64,000 bases of DNA, from assembly GCF_036026595.1 (NCBI RefSeq), contig NZ_JARZFX010000001.1, positions 62,001 to 126,000 on the forward strand, read 5' to 3'. Under the pieces are notes generated by a model. The model ran no database searches. It was not told where the DNA came from and saw nothing but the letters and a program-made list of their open reading frames with translations. This document shows positions 1 to 7,895 of the stretch, piece by piece (positions within the stretch are counted from its first letter, which is position 1; each line of letters starts with the position of its first letter). A program made the translations under genes and the position numbers. This DNA comes from Virgibacillus_P tibetensis (GTDB taxonomy: Bacteria; Bacillota; Bacilli; Bacillales; Amphibacillaceae).

Positions 1-1
1 G

Positions 2-61
2 AAGATAAAAGCTGGATTAACTTCAATGGAAGAGATCATGCAAGTTTCAATCAGATTGTAG
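2..61 (+). CDS. C-terminal tail of a PilB/GspE-type ATPase (partial)
   Basis: An open frame enters from the left edge and stops at the TAG ending at 61. It encodes about 19 residues that include GLTSMEEIMQVS, the kind of ending typical of PilB/GspE/ComGA assembly ATPases (a glycine, then a T-x-EE-x-x-x-V-S/T run). The next gene is pilT, so this is probably the pilus extension ATPase PilB. Only the tail is visible, so the assignment rests on that short motif and on context. Confidence 0.55.
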   Translation, partial: KIKAGLTSMEEIMQVSIRL

Positions 62-72
62 GGGGTGTCATT

Positions 73-1113
73 ATGAGAAGGAAATTTGACAAATGGTTGA
101 TAGCAGCATTTCACAGTAAAGCATCTGATGTACATTTAACAATCGGAAAAGCCCCTATATTCCGGGTGAATGGAAACTTAATTGAACAAGATATGGCAAA
201 AATAGAGCCATCTGACACAAAGCATATAGTCAAGGAAATAATTTCAACTGAACTATGGGAAAAGCTGGGTGAAAATCGGGAATTAGATTTCTCGTATGGG
301 ATAGCTGGAGTATCCAGATTCCGCATTAATATATTCTATCAACGAGGCGAGCTATCACTGGCGATTCGAATTATCCCAACAGAAATCCCAACAATAGAAT
401 CATTGCATTTACCAAAGATAACAAAGGAAATCGTCCAACATACACAGGGATTAGTGCTTATTACAGGGCCAACAGGAAGTGGAAAAAGTACGACACTAGC
501 CTCAATGATTAATTATATGAACCAGACGATGCAGAAACATATCATTACATTAGAAGATCCAATTGAATACATGCATGCCCATAAGCAATCGGTTATTGAC
601 CAGCGGGAAATCGGTTTTGATACGAATAGTTTTGCGAATGGGCTCAGGGCAAGCTTGCGGCAAGATCCTGATGTTATCTTAGTTGGGGAAATGCGTGATT
701 TAGCAACAATAGCAACAGCAGTCACAGCTGCGGAGACGGGCCATTTAGTGTTAGCAACACTTCATACGTCAGATGCAGTTTCCACGATCGAGCGGATTAT
801 TGATGTATTTCCTGCAGAACAGCAAGCACAAATACGTATTCAGTTATCTACTATTTTAAAAGCAGTTATCTCTCAACGACTGCTTATTACGAACGACAAT
901 TTTGAAAGACGCGTAGCAACAGAGGTTCTTGTTAATACATCAGCCGTTAAAAATCTAATTCGTAATGAAAAGCTGCATCAAATCCAAAACGTGCTGCAAA
1001 CATCAAAGGATCAAGGAATGCATTCAATGGAAATGGACCTAAAACGATTGATTCAAGAAGATGTAATCAAGTTTGAAACTGCTGCACCTTTCATGCAGGA
1101 AGGGAGTTCGTAA
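73..1113 (+). CDS. pilT: Type IV pilus retraction ATPase PilT
   Basis: Hexameric cytoplasmic ATPase that powers pilus depolymerisation (twitching). The 346-residue length is normal for PilT, and much shorter than PilB. Visible motifs: Walker A GPTGSGKST at about 132-140, Asp box EDPIE near 161, Walker B ILVGEMRD near 202, and His box ETGHLVLATLHTSDA near 221-235. The C-terminal NLIRNEKLHQI matches the PilT-specific AIRNLIRE-type motif needed for retraction, which separates it from PilB and ComGA. ATG is preceded by a GGGGGTG-type ribosome site. It lies 11 bases after the presumed pilB tail and just before pilC. Confidence 0.93.
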   Translation: MRRKFDKWLIAAFHSKASDVHLTIGKAPIFRVNGNLIEQDMAKIEPSDTKHIVKEIISTELWEKLGENRELDFSYGIAGVSRFRINIFYQRGELSLAIRIIPTEIPTIESLHLPKITKEIVQHTQGLVLITGPTGSGKSTTLASMINYMNQTMQKHIITLEDPIEYMHAHKQSVIDQREIGFDTNSFANGLRASLRQDPDVILVGEMRDLATIATAVTAAETGHLVLATLHTSDAVSTIERIIDVFPAEQQAQIRIQLSTILKAVISQRLLITNDNFERRVATEVLVNTSAVKNLIRNEKLHQIQNVLQTSKDQGMHSMEMDLKRLIQEDVIKFETAAPFMQEGSS

Positions 1114-1116
1114 CCA

Positions 1117-2313
1117 GTGGATTACCAATACAGCGGGAAACGAATTTCCGGTCAAAAAATTAAAGGGAAAATAGAGGCAGACTCAAAAAAGGCAGCATTG
1201 TTGCAACTTGAAAAAAAAGGGCTGATTATTTTTGATATTGATGAAACAAAGCCCTGGAATAAAGATATTATCCTTAATAAAAAAGTTAAAAATAAAGACT
1301 TCGTTCTATTTCTAAGGCAATATGCAACATTGATTCATGCAGGGATAGCAATCTCTGATGCTACAAAAACAATGACGCAGCAAACCGACAACTATGCATT
1401 GCGTAATGCCCTTACAGATATTGATAAACAGCTGGATCAGGGACAAGCCCTATCAAAGGCTACCGAGCGTCATCCAAAGGTTTTCCCTTCGCTGCTGGTT
1501 AATATGATTAACGCAGGTGAGGCCAGTGGTAAGCTGGATGATATTCTGAATCAGATGGCTGATTACTACGAAAAGGAATACCGAAATAAACAAAAGGTAG
1601 TTTCCGCATTACTTTATCCAAGTGTAGTCGGAGTTATAACCTTACTACTCAGTATGTTTTTATTAGTGTTTATCGTGCCACAATTTGTGGGTATGTTTAA
1701 CTCATTTGGTGAGGAAATACCGACATATACACAAATTATTATGAATTTAAGTAATTGGGTTGGTACTTTCTGGTGGCTTCTATTTATAGTTGGACTGTTT
1801 GGTTATATGATTTATAAGTACTTATTACAGAAAGAAGCATTTGTTTATAGAATAGATAGCATAAAAATGAAGTTCCCATTTCTTGGTGTTCTTATTCATA
1901 AAGGGGCACTAGTTCGTATGACACAAACATTAAGTACATTAGTAAACAGTTCTGTACCTATCTTACAGTCTGTTGCGATTACGGAAAAGGTTGTTGGAAA
2001 CCGTGTCATTCAAGAAGTTTTACTGCAATCCAGGAAGTCGCTGGAGGAAGGGGAATCTATTACAATACCAATGAAGGGGCATTGGGCCTTTCCTGCGTTG
2101 GTAATACAGATGATGCAAATCGGTGAAAAAACCGGGACTTTAGACCATATGCTGTTGAAGGCTGCTGAATTCTATGAAGAAGAGGTAGAGCAGCTCTCTA
2201 ATAGAATTAAGACATTAATAGAACCAATTATGATTATTATTCTAACGGTGATCGTTGGCAGCATCATTGCTGCGGTAGTTATTCCAATGTTTTCTTTATT
2301 TGAAAATATGTAG
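1117..2313 (+). CDS. pilC: Type IV pilus inner-membrane platform protein PilC (GspF family)
   Basis: Polytopic platform protein that links the cytoplasmic ATPases to the growing pilus. It has 398 residues with two GspF/T2SSF domains: the first around 65-190 (RQYATLIHAGIAI start motif) and the second around 265-390 (RMTQTLSTLVNSSVPI). Membrane segments are at about 166-190, 214-235 and 368-392. Translation starts at GTG, 3 bases after the pilT stop, with AGGAAGGGAG inside the pilT 3' end as the ribosome site, so the two are co-translated. A -10-like TATAAT and a riboswitch follow before the next gene. Confidence 0.93.
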   Translation: MDYQYSGKRISGQKIKGKIEADSKKAALLQLEKKGLIIFDIDETKPWNKDIILNKKVKNKDFVLFLRQYATLIHAGIAISDATKTMTQQTDNYALRNALTDIDKQLDQGQALSKATERHPKVFPSLLVNMINAGEASGKLDDILNQMADYYEKEYRNKQKVVSALLYPSVVGVITLLLSMFLLVFIVPQFVGMFNSFGEEIPTYTQIIMNLSNWVGTFWWLLFIVGLFGYMIYKYLLQKEAFVYRIDSIKMKFPFLGVLIHKGALVRMTQTLSTLVNSSVPILQSVAITEKVVGNRVIQEVLLQSRKSLEEGESITIPMKGHWAFPALVIQMMQIGEKTGTLDHMLLKAAEFYEEEVEQLSNRIKTLIEPIMIIILTVIVGSIIAAVVIPMFSLFENM

Positions 2314-2344
2314 AATTTTTGTAGATATTTGTCTGGCAATACGT

Positions 2345-2350
2345 TATAAT
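2345..2350 (+). promoter_or_regulatory. Candidate -10 box of the prepilin promoter
   Basis: A perfect TATAAT lies 32 bases after the pilC stop and about 13 bases before the aptamer begins, which would put the transcript start right at the 5' edge of the riboswitch. No good -35 hexamer sits at 16-18 bases spacing, so this is only a candidate. Confidence 0.4.
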
Positions 2351-2362
2351 TTAAATAGGAAT

Positions 2363-2440
2363 AAAGTAGGATATGATGAATGACTATCTTTAAGTGGGCA
2401 CTTGGGTGGTCAGGAGTAAGTAGTGCAACCGACTAACTTA
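2363..2440 (+). promoter_or_regulatory. Cyclic-di-GMP-II riboswitch (GEMM-II aptamer) upstream of the prepilin
   Basis: The leader contains, in order, GATGAATG, TTAAGTGGGCACTTG and GTAGTGCAACCGAC. These are the hallmark conserved blocks of the class II c-di-GMP aptamer, in the same order and at similar spacing to the Clostridium acetobutylicum RNA whose structure is known. GCACT pairs with AGTGC. An outer P1-like helix pairs AAGTAG (about 2364-2369) with CTAACTT (about 2433-2439), with one bulge. The inner hairpin is less clear than in the reference. A small hairpin, ATAAAC/GTTTAT (2443-2457), sits between the aptamer and the ribosome site at 2459-2467. No terminator is present, so control is probably translational or through leader folding. 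Whether ligand turns expression on or off cannot be read from the sequence. Confidence 0.85.
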
Positions 2441-2473
2441 GAATAAACATAGTTTATGAGAGGCGGGGAAATT

Positions 2474-2827
2474 ATGTTAAAACGCATGAAAATGATCTTG
2501 AAGAAGGAAAAAGGATTTACGTTGGTTGAGTTGTTGGCAGTAATTGCTATTTTGGGGATAATTTTGGCTATTGCTATACCTAGTATTGGTAAAGTAATTA
2601 GTAATTCAGAAGGTAAAGCTCACGAAGCAAATATGGATTTGTTTGAGAATGCAGCAAGATTGGCTTATGTGTCTGGTAATCAAGAGGATACATATACTTT
2701 AAATGAATTAGAAGAGAAAGGATTTTTAGATTCTATCCCTGATGGATTTGCGGGTACAGAAATAGTTTATGTGGAAAACAATGGTGGATCATTTGTATAT
2801 GAAGATCGACGTACACCTGGAAATTAA
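2474..2827 (+). CDS. pilA: Type IV major prepilin (PilA-like)
   Basis: Class III signal peptide: short basic leader (LKRMKMILKKEKG), then G|FTLVELLAVI at the cleavage site, with Glu at mature position 5 and a hydrophobic N-terminal helix of about 20 residues. The protein has 117 residues with a small acidic C-terminal domain. I chose ATG 2474 because GAGGCGGGG sits 6-8 bases before it; an in-frame ATG at 2456 lies upstream of that ribosome site. The gene is preceded by a c-di-GMP-II aptamer and followed by a strong terminator, so it is probably its own transcription unit, as expected for the most abundant subunit. It could be a minor pilin, but no other prepilin is visible here. Confidence 0.85.
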   Translation: MLKRMKMILKKEKGFTLVELLAVIAILGIILAIAIPSIGKVISNSEGKAHEANMDLFENAARLAYVSGNQEDTYTLNELEEKGFLDSIPDGFAGTEIVYVENNGGSFVYEDRRTPGN

Positions 2828-2844
2828 GTTTTAATAATAAATTT

Positions 2845-2878
2845 AAACGCCCTTGCAACATAATGTGCAGGGCGTTTT
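2845..2878 (+). terminator. Rho-independent terminator after the prepilin gene
   Basis: AAACGCCC-TTGCA pairs with TGCA-GGGCGTTT around a short loop and runs into TTTTCTTC. It separates the prepilin from the pilD-pilMNO genes. Confidence 0.85.
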
Positions 2879-2922
2879 CTTCAATAACATAGTTTCATAG
2901 ATCTAGACAAGGAGCCACAATA

Positions 2923-3678
2923 ATGAACATCTCACTTATAATACTTTTCTTCTTATTAGGCCTAATCTTCGGTTCATTCTTCAACGTGGTCGGGTTGCGC
3001 CTGCCTAAAAACATAGCCTTCGCTAATGATCGTTCCATTTGTCCACAATGCAAGCACCAACTAACTTGGTATGAGAATATACCCCTTCTGTCTTTTCTCA
3101 TCCAGGGAGCAAAATGTCGCCATTGTAAGGGGAATATTTCGTACATATATCCGGCGATTGAATTATTTACAGGATTTCTGTTTGCTTTAAGCTATTCTGT
3201 AGTAGGCTGGAATCTTGAATTACTCACAGCATTATTACTTGTTTCCATGCTCATGGTTATTTTAGTTTCAGACATTATGTATATGCTTATTCCAAATAAG
3301 GTGCTTTTATTTTTCCTGCCATTATTAGTAGCCGCAAGAGTAATTAATCCATTAGATCCCTGGTGGTCATCAATAACAGCAGCGTTGACAGGACTCTTGA
3401 TTATTGCGGTAATCATTCTTGTAAGTCGTGGTGGAATGGGAGCAGGTGATATGAAGTTATTTGGTATTCTGGGTATTGTTTTAGGAATGGAAAAGCTGTT
3501 ATTAGCTTTTTTCTTATCCTGTATGATAGGAGCACTAATTGGTATAGTATTACTTCTATTTAAAGTAATTGATCGTAAGCAGCCTGTTCCATTCGGTCCA
3601 TATATTGTCGTTGCAACATTACTTACATATTTCTACGGGGATTTTCTATTAATCTGGTATTTTAATTTACTAATATAA
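2923..3678 (+). CDS. pilD: Prepilin peptidase / N-methyltransferase PilD
   Basis: Polytopic aspartyl protease that cuts prepilins after the Gly of G|FTLVE and methylates the new N-terminus. The 251 residues carry the N-terminal domain with two zinc-binding pairs (C40-x2-C43, C65-x2-C68). The two catalytic aspartates are in SDIMYMLIP (about D117) and GAGDMK (about D176), the GxGD signature. About seven membrane helices fill the rest. The ATG has AAGGAGCC upstream. Its substrate is the prepilin encoded just before it. A comC-type competence peptidase is the nearest alternative, but the pilMNO neighbours favour the pilus role. Confidence 0.93.
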   Translation: MNISLIILFFLLGLIFGSFFNVVGLRLPKNIAFANDRSICPQCKHQLTWYENIPLLSFLIQGAKCRHCKGNISYIYPAIELFTGFLFALSYSVVGWNLELLTALLLVSMLMVILVSDIMYMLIPNKVLLFFLPLLVAARVINPLDPWWSSITAALTGLLIIAVIILVSRGGMGAGDMKLFGILGIVLGMEKLLLAFFLSCMIGALIGIVLLLFKVIDRKQPVPFGPYIVVATLLTYFYGDFLLIWYFNLLI

Positions 3679-3690
3679 GCAGGTGACAGC

Positions 3691-4602
3691 ATGGGTCTTA
3701 TTAATAAAGGACGAGTAAACATTGTAATTACAAATAAAGTTTTACGTTATACCTACCATAAGAATACTTCGGTAGATGGGGTGGTAACACATGGTGAGGT
3801 AGTATTACCGCCAGGTGTAATAAAGGATGGAACGATTGAGAACAGGTCAATTCTTTTGGAAATTCTAAACAAGCTTGTTCAAAAATATAAGTGGAAACGA
3901 AAAAAACTTTATTTCTGTGTTCCTGACGATACAGTTGTTATTAGGAAATTAAAAATCCCTGTATCCTTATCCAAAGATGAAGCCGATGGCTACATTAAAA
4001 CACAGATTGGTAACAGCTTTTATTTACCGTTTGCCAACCCAGCAATAGCGATTGAGTTTTTGGAATCAGATGAAACTAGTAGAAATATTCTCATATTTGC
4101 TTATCCAAAAGAGAAACTGACGGCTTTTGAAGCGGTTTTTGAAGCGGCAGGACTTAAACCTATAGCTGCTGATTTAACGTCATTATCTGTCTACCGTTAT
4201 TATTACGTATCGAAGAAGGAAGATAAAGACCATGTCTTGCTTATTCACTGGAATCAGGATGCACTAGTGCTAACTGCTTTTCAACGAGATAAAGCAATTT
4301 TTTCCCGGTATATGAAAATTGATTCACCAGAAGAAGAAAACACAGGTGAAGACTTGAGGATCAGGATAGTGGATGAATATATTATAGAAATCAATAGAAT
4401 CATCGATTTTTATCACTATTCTATTACTAAAGGTGAGGCGCAGATAAATCAATTGCTGTTATCAGGAGATACTCCATTTTTAGAGACTGCCAAAAAGCGT
4501 TTGTCAGATGCAGTAACTATACCAGTGTATCACTTTCAAGCTGAAGAACAGCCAATAAAATATATAGATGTCCTTGGTCTGGCACTGAAACAGGAATCGT
4601 AA
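3691..4602 (+). CDS. pilM: PilM-type actin-like pilus assembly protein
   Basis: Cytoplasmic actin-fold protein that binds the N-terminus of PilN and couples the motor to the membrane subcomplex. It has 303 residues, somewhat shorter than proteobacterial PilM. The recognisable core is the PilM-like stretch VRKLKIPVSL/QIGNSFYLPF and a domain where PAIAIEFLE leads into LIFAYPKEKL. Family identity is inferred more from position (between pilD and pilN) and size than from strong motifs. The ATG follows CAGGTGAC, 12 bases after pilD. Confidence 0.72.
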   Translation: MGLINKGRVNIVITNKVLRYTYHKNTSVDGVVTHGEVVLPPGVIKDGTIENRSILLEILNKLVQKYKWKRKKLYFCVPDDTVVIRKLKIPVSLSKDEADGYIKTQIGNSFYLPFANPAIAIEFLESDETSRNILIFAYPKEKLTAFEAVFEAAGLKPIAADLTSLSVYRYYYVSKKEDKDHVLLIHWNQDALVLTAFQRDKAIFSRYMKIDSPEEENTGEDLRIRIVDEYIIEINRIIDFYHYSITKGEAQINQLLLSGDTPFLETAKKRLSDAVTIPVYHFQAEEQPIKYIDVLGLALKQES

Positions 4603-4616
4603 AAAGGGGAGCAACC

Positions 4617-5159
4617 ATGAATACGGAAATTAATTTTCTTGAAAAACAGCCAAATAAGTATATAGCTCCACTCCTATTCGGGATTGTGTTCGCCTTACTG
4701 CTTGCTTCTGCTGTCGGTGTCCTGATGGTACAAAAAAATAACGCAATAAAGTCAATTGCTATGGAACAAGAAACCATAGCTGAAATGGAAAGTCTACTAT
4801 TAGATTATCAAAGTAAGAATGCCGAAGAACAACATCTAAAAGAAGTACAAGCTGCCATGACAATTATCGAAGAATCCAGCTTTCCTACTGTAGCATTGTA
4901 CAGTGAAGTTATTGGCTTATTACCAACGCCGGGACAAATGATCGATTATGACTTAACAACTACAGACCAATTCGTTATCGAGGCAGAATTTGAAGCCATT
5001 GAAAAAGTAGCAGAGTATGTGGCTGCATTATTGGAACTTGGCTATGTATCTGATGCACTACTTAACAGTGTTGTTAATATGGAGTCGGCCTATCAAGCAA
5101 CGTTGACAATCTATATAGAAAGTGAAGATGTCGTAGAGGAGCTTGGTATAAATGATTAA
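4617..5159 (+). CDS. pilN: PilN-type pilus assembly membrane protein
   Basis: Bitopic protein of 180 residues. A short cytoplasmic leader (NTEINFLEKQPN, resembling the conserved PilN NLLP-type motif that docks on PilM) is followed by one membrane helix at about 17-38, a coiled-coil stretch and a small ferredoxin-like extracytoplasmic domain. It sits 14 bases after pilM, with AAAAGGGGAGC as ribosome site, and overlaps pilO by 8 bases. Confidence 0.75.
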   Translation: MNTEINFLEKQPNKYIAPLLFGIVFALLLASAVGVLMVQKNNAIKSIAMEQETIAEMESLLLDYQSKNAEEQHLKEVQAAMTIIEESSFPTVALYSEVIGLLPTPGQMIDYDLTTTDQFVIEAEFEAIEKVAEYVAALLELGYVSDALLNSVVNMESAYQATLTIYIESEDVVEELGIND

Positions 5160-5697
5160 ACAATGGAATAAAAAATACCTATTGATTTCAGGTGGAATTA
5201 TTATCACTGTATTGTTAATCTATGGTATCTCCTACTTTAATATTGTTAAACCAATGCAAGATGAAGCGAAAGCATTAAGTAAAGAGGCTGACATGTATGA
5301 AGGGCAATACAACAAGGTTACTGGTGAATCCGCTAACGAGGTTGAAGACAAGTCATTGGAGGATGCTGCATTAAATGTACCAAATGAGAAATCTCCTGAT
5401 AACGTATTAGTTAACTTGCAAAAACTAGCAAATTCTGCAAATGTTACAATTGAATATATTGAATCCATTGTTCAAGGGGTGGATGAGGACCAGCAAGAAG
5501 ATGAAGATTCGTTATCAGTAATAAAAGAGAGTATGTACTCATTAGACGTTACTGCTGCCAACCTGGATGAAGCAACTACCTTTCTCATTAAAATGTTGAA
5601 CAGTGAACGAATGATAGTAATTGACACAATGAACATTCAGCAGTCAGAAGAACAAGTATTTCTAAGTATTACATTTACAACATTTTATGCAGGATAG
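5152..5697 (+). CDS. pilO: PilO-type pilus assembly membrane protein
   Basis: Bitopic protein of 181 residues: basic N-terminus, membrane helix at about 9-28, a helical acidic linker, then a C-terminal domain with a PilO-like pattern (LYSLDVTAANLDEATTFLIKML). It would dimerise with PilN in the extracytoplasmic space. It starts inside pilN (8-base overlap), a sign of translational coupling. It is the last pilus gene; no secretin gene follows, as expected in a single-membrane organism. Confidence 0.72.
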   Translation: MIKQWNKKYLLISGGIIITVLLIYGISYFNIVKPMQDEAKALSKEADMYEGQYNKVTGESANEVEDKSLEDAALNVPNEKSPDNVLVNLQKLANSANVTIEYIESIVQGVDEDQQEDEDSLSVIKESMYSLDVTAANLDEATTFLIKMLNSERMIVIDTMNIQQSEEQVFLSITFTTFYAG

Positions 5698-5797
5698 CTT
5701 TCAGTTGAGAGTTATTCTTTTTTTTGGGCTCTTCAAGGTAACAATCGTTCTTAATGACTAGTATCTATCATAAGTTACTATGAGGGAGGCGATAGAT

Positions 5798-6025
5798 ATG
5801 CGTCATTACGCAATTTTAAGGTTATTATTAGCATGTTTCTTTTTGTATTTCGCATGGCCGGTTATACCACATGCTTCAACATTTCTGGAGTTAACTTTTT
5901 GGGGAGGATGGCTTATTTTTTTCTTGCTTGTTATTGGTGCTAATTTATCAACACTTTTACAAATGACACGACCACCAATTATGGAACAGGATGAAATTAA
6001 GCAACGTCAAACTTATAATCATTGA
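5798..6025 (+). CDS. Small two-helix membrane protein, unknown
   Basis: 75 residues with two hydrophobic segments (about 4-22 and 30-52) and a charged tail ending EQDEIKQRQTYNH. I do not recognise the family. ATG 5798 is chosen because GGGAGGCGAT precedes it by 6-8 bases; an in-frame ATG at 5780 lies upstream of that site. It lies about 100 bases after pilO with no obvious terminator between them, and could be the last gene of the pilus operon or independent. Confidence 0.55.
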   Translation: MRHYAILRLLLACFFLYFAWPVIPHASTFLELTFWGGWLIFFLLVIGANLSTLLQMTRPPIMEQDEIKQRQTYNH

Positions 6026-6050
6026 GTTTCTAGCTATTCAACTGTATAAT
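6022..6050 (+). promoter_or_regulatory. Promoter of ytoI
   Basis: TTGAGT and TATAAT separated by exactly 17 bases, a good sigma-A match, with transcription expected to start near 6057. The -10 lies within the left arm of a 10-base inverted repeat. Confidence 0.7.
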
Positions 6051-6081
6051 AAATATTATCTAATGTACTAGTACAGTTGAA
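6037..6081. promoter_or_regulatory. Inverted repeat across the ytoI promoter (candidate operator)
   Basis: TTCAACTGTA (6037-6046) and TACAGTTGAA (6072-6081) are perfect inverted copies 25 bases apart; an outer GCT/AGC extends the match with one bulged base. The left arm overlaps the -10 and the right arm abuts the ytoI ribosome site. Most of the left arm precedes the expected transcript start, so DNA binding is more likely than an RNA hairpin. Confidence 0.5.
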
Positions 6082-6096
6082 AGCTGGTGAATAATT

Positions 6097-7404
6097 ATGG
6101 TGACTAAACACGAACAGATAATCCAACATATTATATCGTTGAGCGTGGGTCATAAAATATCAGTAAGACAAATAGCCAAAGAATTAGGTGTTAGTGATGG
6201 AACAGCATATCGGGCAATCAAGGAAGCAGAAAACCAAGGCCTTGTCAGTACGATAGAACGTGTTGGGACTATTCGAATCGAACGCAAGAAAAAGGAGAAC
6301 TTTGAACGGCTGACGTTTGCAGAAGTTGTTAACATAATTGATGGACAGGTCCTAGGTGGCAGAGCGGGATTGCATAAAACGCTGAACAAGTTTGTTATCG
6401 GTGCGATGCAGCTTGATGCAATGATGCGTTATACAGAGGCAGACTCTTTGTTAATCGTGGGCAATCGTATTAAAGCACATGAATTAGCATTGAATGAAGG
6501 CGCTGCGGTATTAATTACTGGGGGCTTTGACACTGAAGATCACATTAAACGTCTTGCTGACGAAAAACAACTGCCAATCATATCAACGAGTTATGATACC
6601 TTTACAGTAGCTGCAATGATTAATCGTGCAATTTATGACCAGTTAATTAAGAAAGAAATTGTCTTTGTGGGAGATATTTTCACACCATATGATGAATCCT
6701 TCTATTTGCATACGAAAGATACAGTGAAGCGATGGTACGAACTTAATAATCAATCAACACATACAAGATTTCCAGTGGTAGATGATAAGACCCGTGTGAT
6801 CGGCATGGTAACATCAAAGGATATAGTTAGTAAAGAGGATGATGTATTGATCGAAAAGTTAATGAGCAGAAATCCTCAAGTAGTACAAACTAAGACATCA
6901 CTGGCTTCAGTTGCCCATATGATGGTGTGGGAGGGAATTGAAGTTGTTCCTGTAGTTGACCAGGCATATCGGTTACAAGGTGTGATATCAAGACAGGATG
7001 TATTAAAAGCATTGCAGCAGATTCAGCGCCAACCGCAAGTTGGGGAGACGATTGATGACATAGTCTCACGCAATCTAATAGAAACAAATGATGACGAAAC
7101 TGTATACGAATCAAAGGTAACACCTCAAATGACAAACCAATTGGGCACATTATCGAATGGGGTTTTTACTTCGTTGCTAACAGAAGCGAGCAGCAGATTG
7201 TTACTGCATTATAAAAAAGGCGACCTTGTTGTAGAAAACTTAACAATATACTTCATTAAACCAGTACAGATTGATAGTAACTTAACTATTAAACCCAAGT
7301 TATTGGAAGCAGGGCGTATGTATGCAAAAATTGATGTGGAAGTTCATAGTGAACGGAAGCTTGTAGGAAAAGGATTAATCATGGCACAACTGATTGACAG
7401 ATAA
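6097..7404 (+). CDS. ytoI: YtoI: HTH-DRTGG-CBS-hotdog regulatory protein
   Basis: 435 residues with four recognisable parts. These are an N-terminal winged helix-turn-helix (about 1-70, KISVRQIAKELGVSDGTAYRAIKEAE), a DRTGG-type domain (about 75-185), a pair of CBS domains (about 190-310, VIGMVTSKDI and LQGVISRQDV) and a C-terminal hotdog domain (about 320-435). The DRTGG/CBS pair suggests sensing of an adenine nucleotide or related ligand; the hotdog suggests an acyl or CoA-like ligand. The biochemical role is not established. Position before ytpI-nrnA matches B. subtilis. A strong promoter with an inverted repeat lies upstream, so autoregulation is possible. Confidence 0.85.
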   Translation: MVTKHEQIIQHIISLSVGHKISVRQIAKELGVSDGTAYRAIKEAENQGLVSTIERVGTIRIERKKKENFERLTFAEVVNIIDGQVLGGRAGLHKTLNKFVIGAMQLDAMMRYTEADSLLIVGNRIKAHELALNEGAAVLITGGFDTEDHIKRLADEKQLPIISTSYDTFTVAAMINRAIYDQLIKKEIVFVGDIFTPYDESFYLHTKDTVKRWYELNNQSTHTRFPVVDDKTRVIGMVTSKDIVSKEDDVLIEKLMSRNPQVVQTKTSLASVAHMMVWEGIEVVPVVDQAYRLQGVISRQDVLKALQQIQRQPQVGETIDDIVSRNLIETNDDETVYESKVTPQMTNQLGTLSNGVFTSLLTEASSRLLLHYKKGDLVVENLTIYFIKPVQIDSNLTIKPKLLEAGRMYAKIDVEVHSERKLVGKGLIMAQLIDR

Positions 7405-7450
7405 ACCAAAGGCGCATGACGCTTATTGTGTTATGTCTAGAGTGAGTAAA

Positions 7451-7476
7451 CCCCCAAGTGGGAAGTCACTTGGGGG
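7451..7476. terminator. Hairpin between convergent ytoI and ytpI
   Basis: CCCCCAAGTG and CACTTGGGGG form a 10-base perfect stem with a 6-base loop. The T tract is poor on + and short (TTTACTC) on -. Its position between converging genes supports a terminator. Confidence 0.6.
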
Positions 7477-7501
7477 ATAGGATTGATGTTAGATCTTTTG
7501 T

Positions 7502-7792
7502 TTATGGATTCAATCGTTTCCATTCTTTCCGGTAATGTTTAACTTCTTTTAAACCCCTGTAAATTTGAATGCCACCTAATAGAAGGAAAATAATACCGAT
7601 AAATAACGAAATTTGAGTCTGGTATAGTAGGTACTGATTGGCACCAAAGAAGAAAACGAAACTTCCGAGACATATACGAGATTTTGCGTTAAAATATGCT
7701 TGTGTAAGCTTATCTTCACTTTTTATGATGGCAACTTTATAATACACATATAGCACAATTGAAATAGCAATAATAATTGAGAAAATAAACAT
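7502..7792 (-). CDS. ytpI: YtpI-family small membrane protein
   Basis: 96 residues with three hydrophobic segments (about 2-19, 44-60 and 64-82) and a basic C-terminus. Size, the YVYYKV motif after the first helix, the GANQYLLYQTQ region and the position between ytoI and nrnA match YtpI of B. subtilis. Function is unknown. It is transcribed opposite to both neighbours. Confidence 0.75.
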   Translation of the reverse strand: MFIFSIIIAISIVLYVYYKVAIIKSEDKLTQAYFNAKSRICLGSFVFFFGANQYLLYQTQISLFIGIIFLLLGGIQIYRGLKEVKHYRKEWKRLNP

Positions 7793-7895
7793 CTAATCTC
7801 TCCTAATTTCAAATAAAAATACTATTATAGTGTAACTTGTTTTAGATATTTTAGCTATAAAGAGATATGACAAATTATGTGATAGGGGTAAAAAT

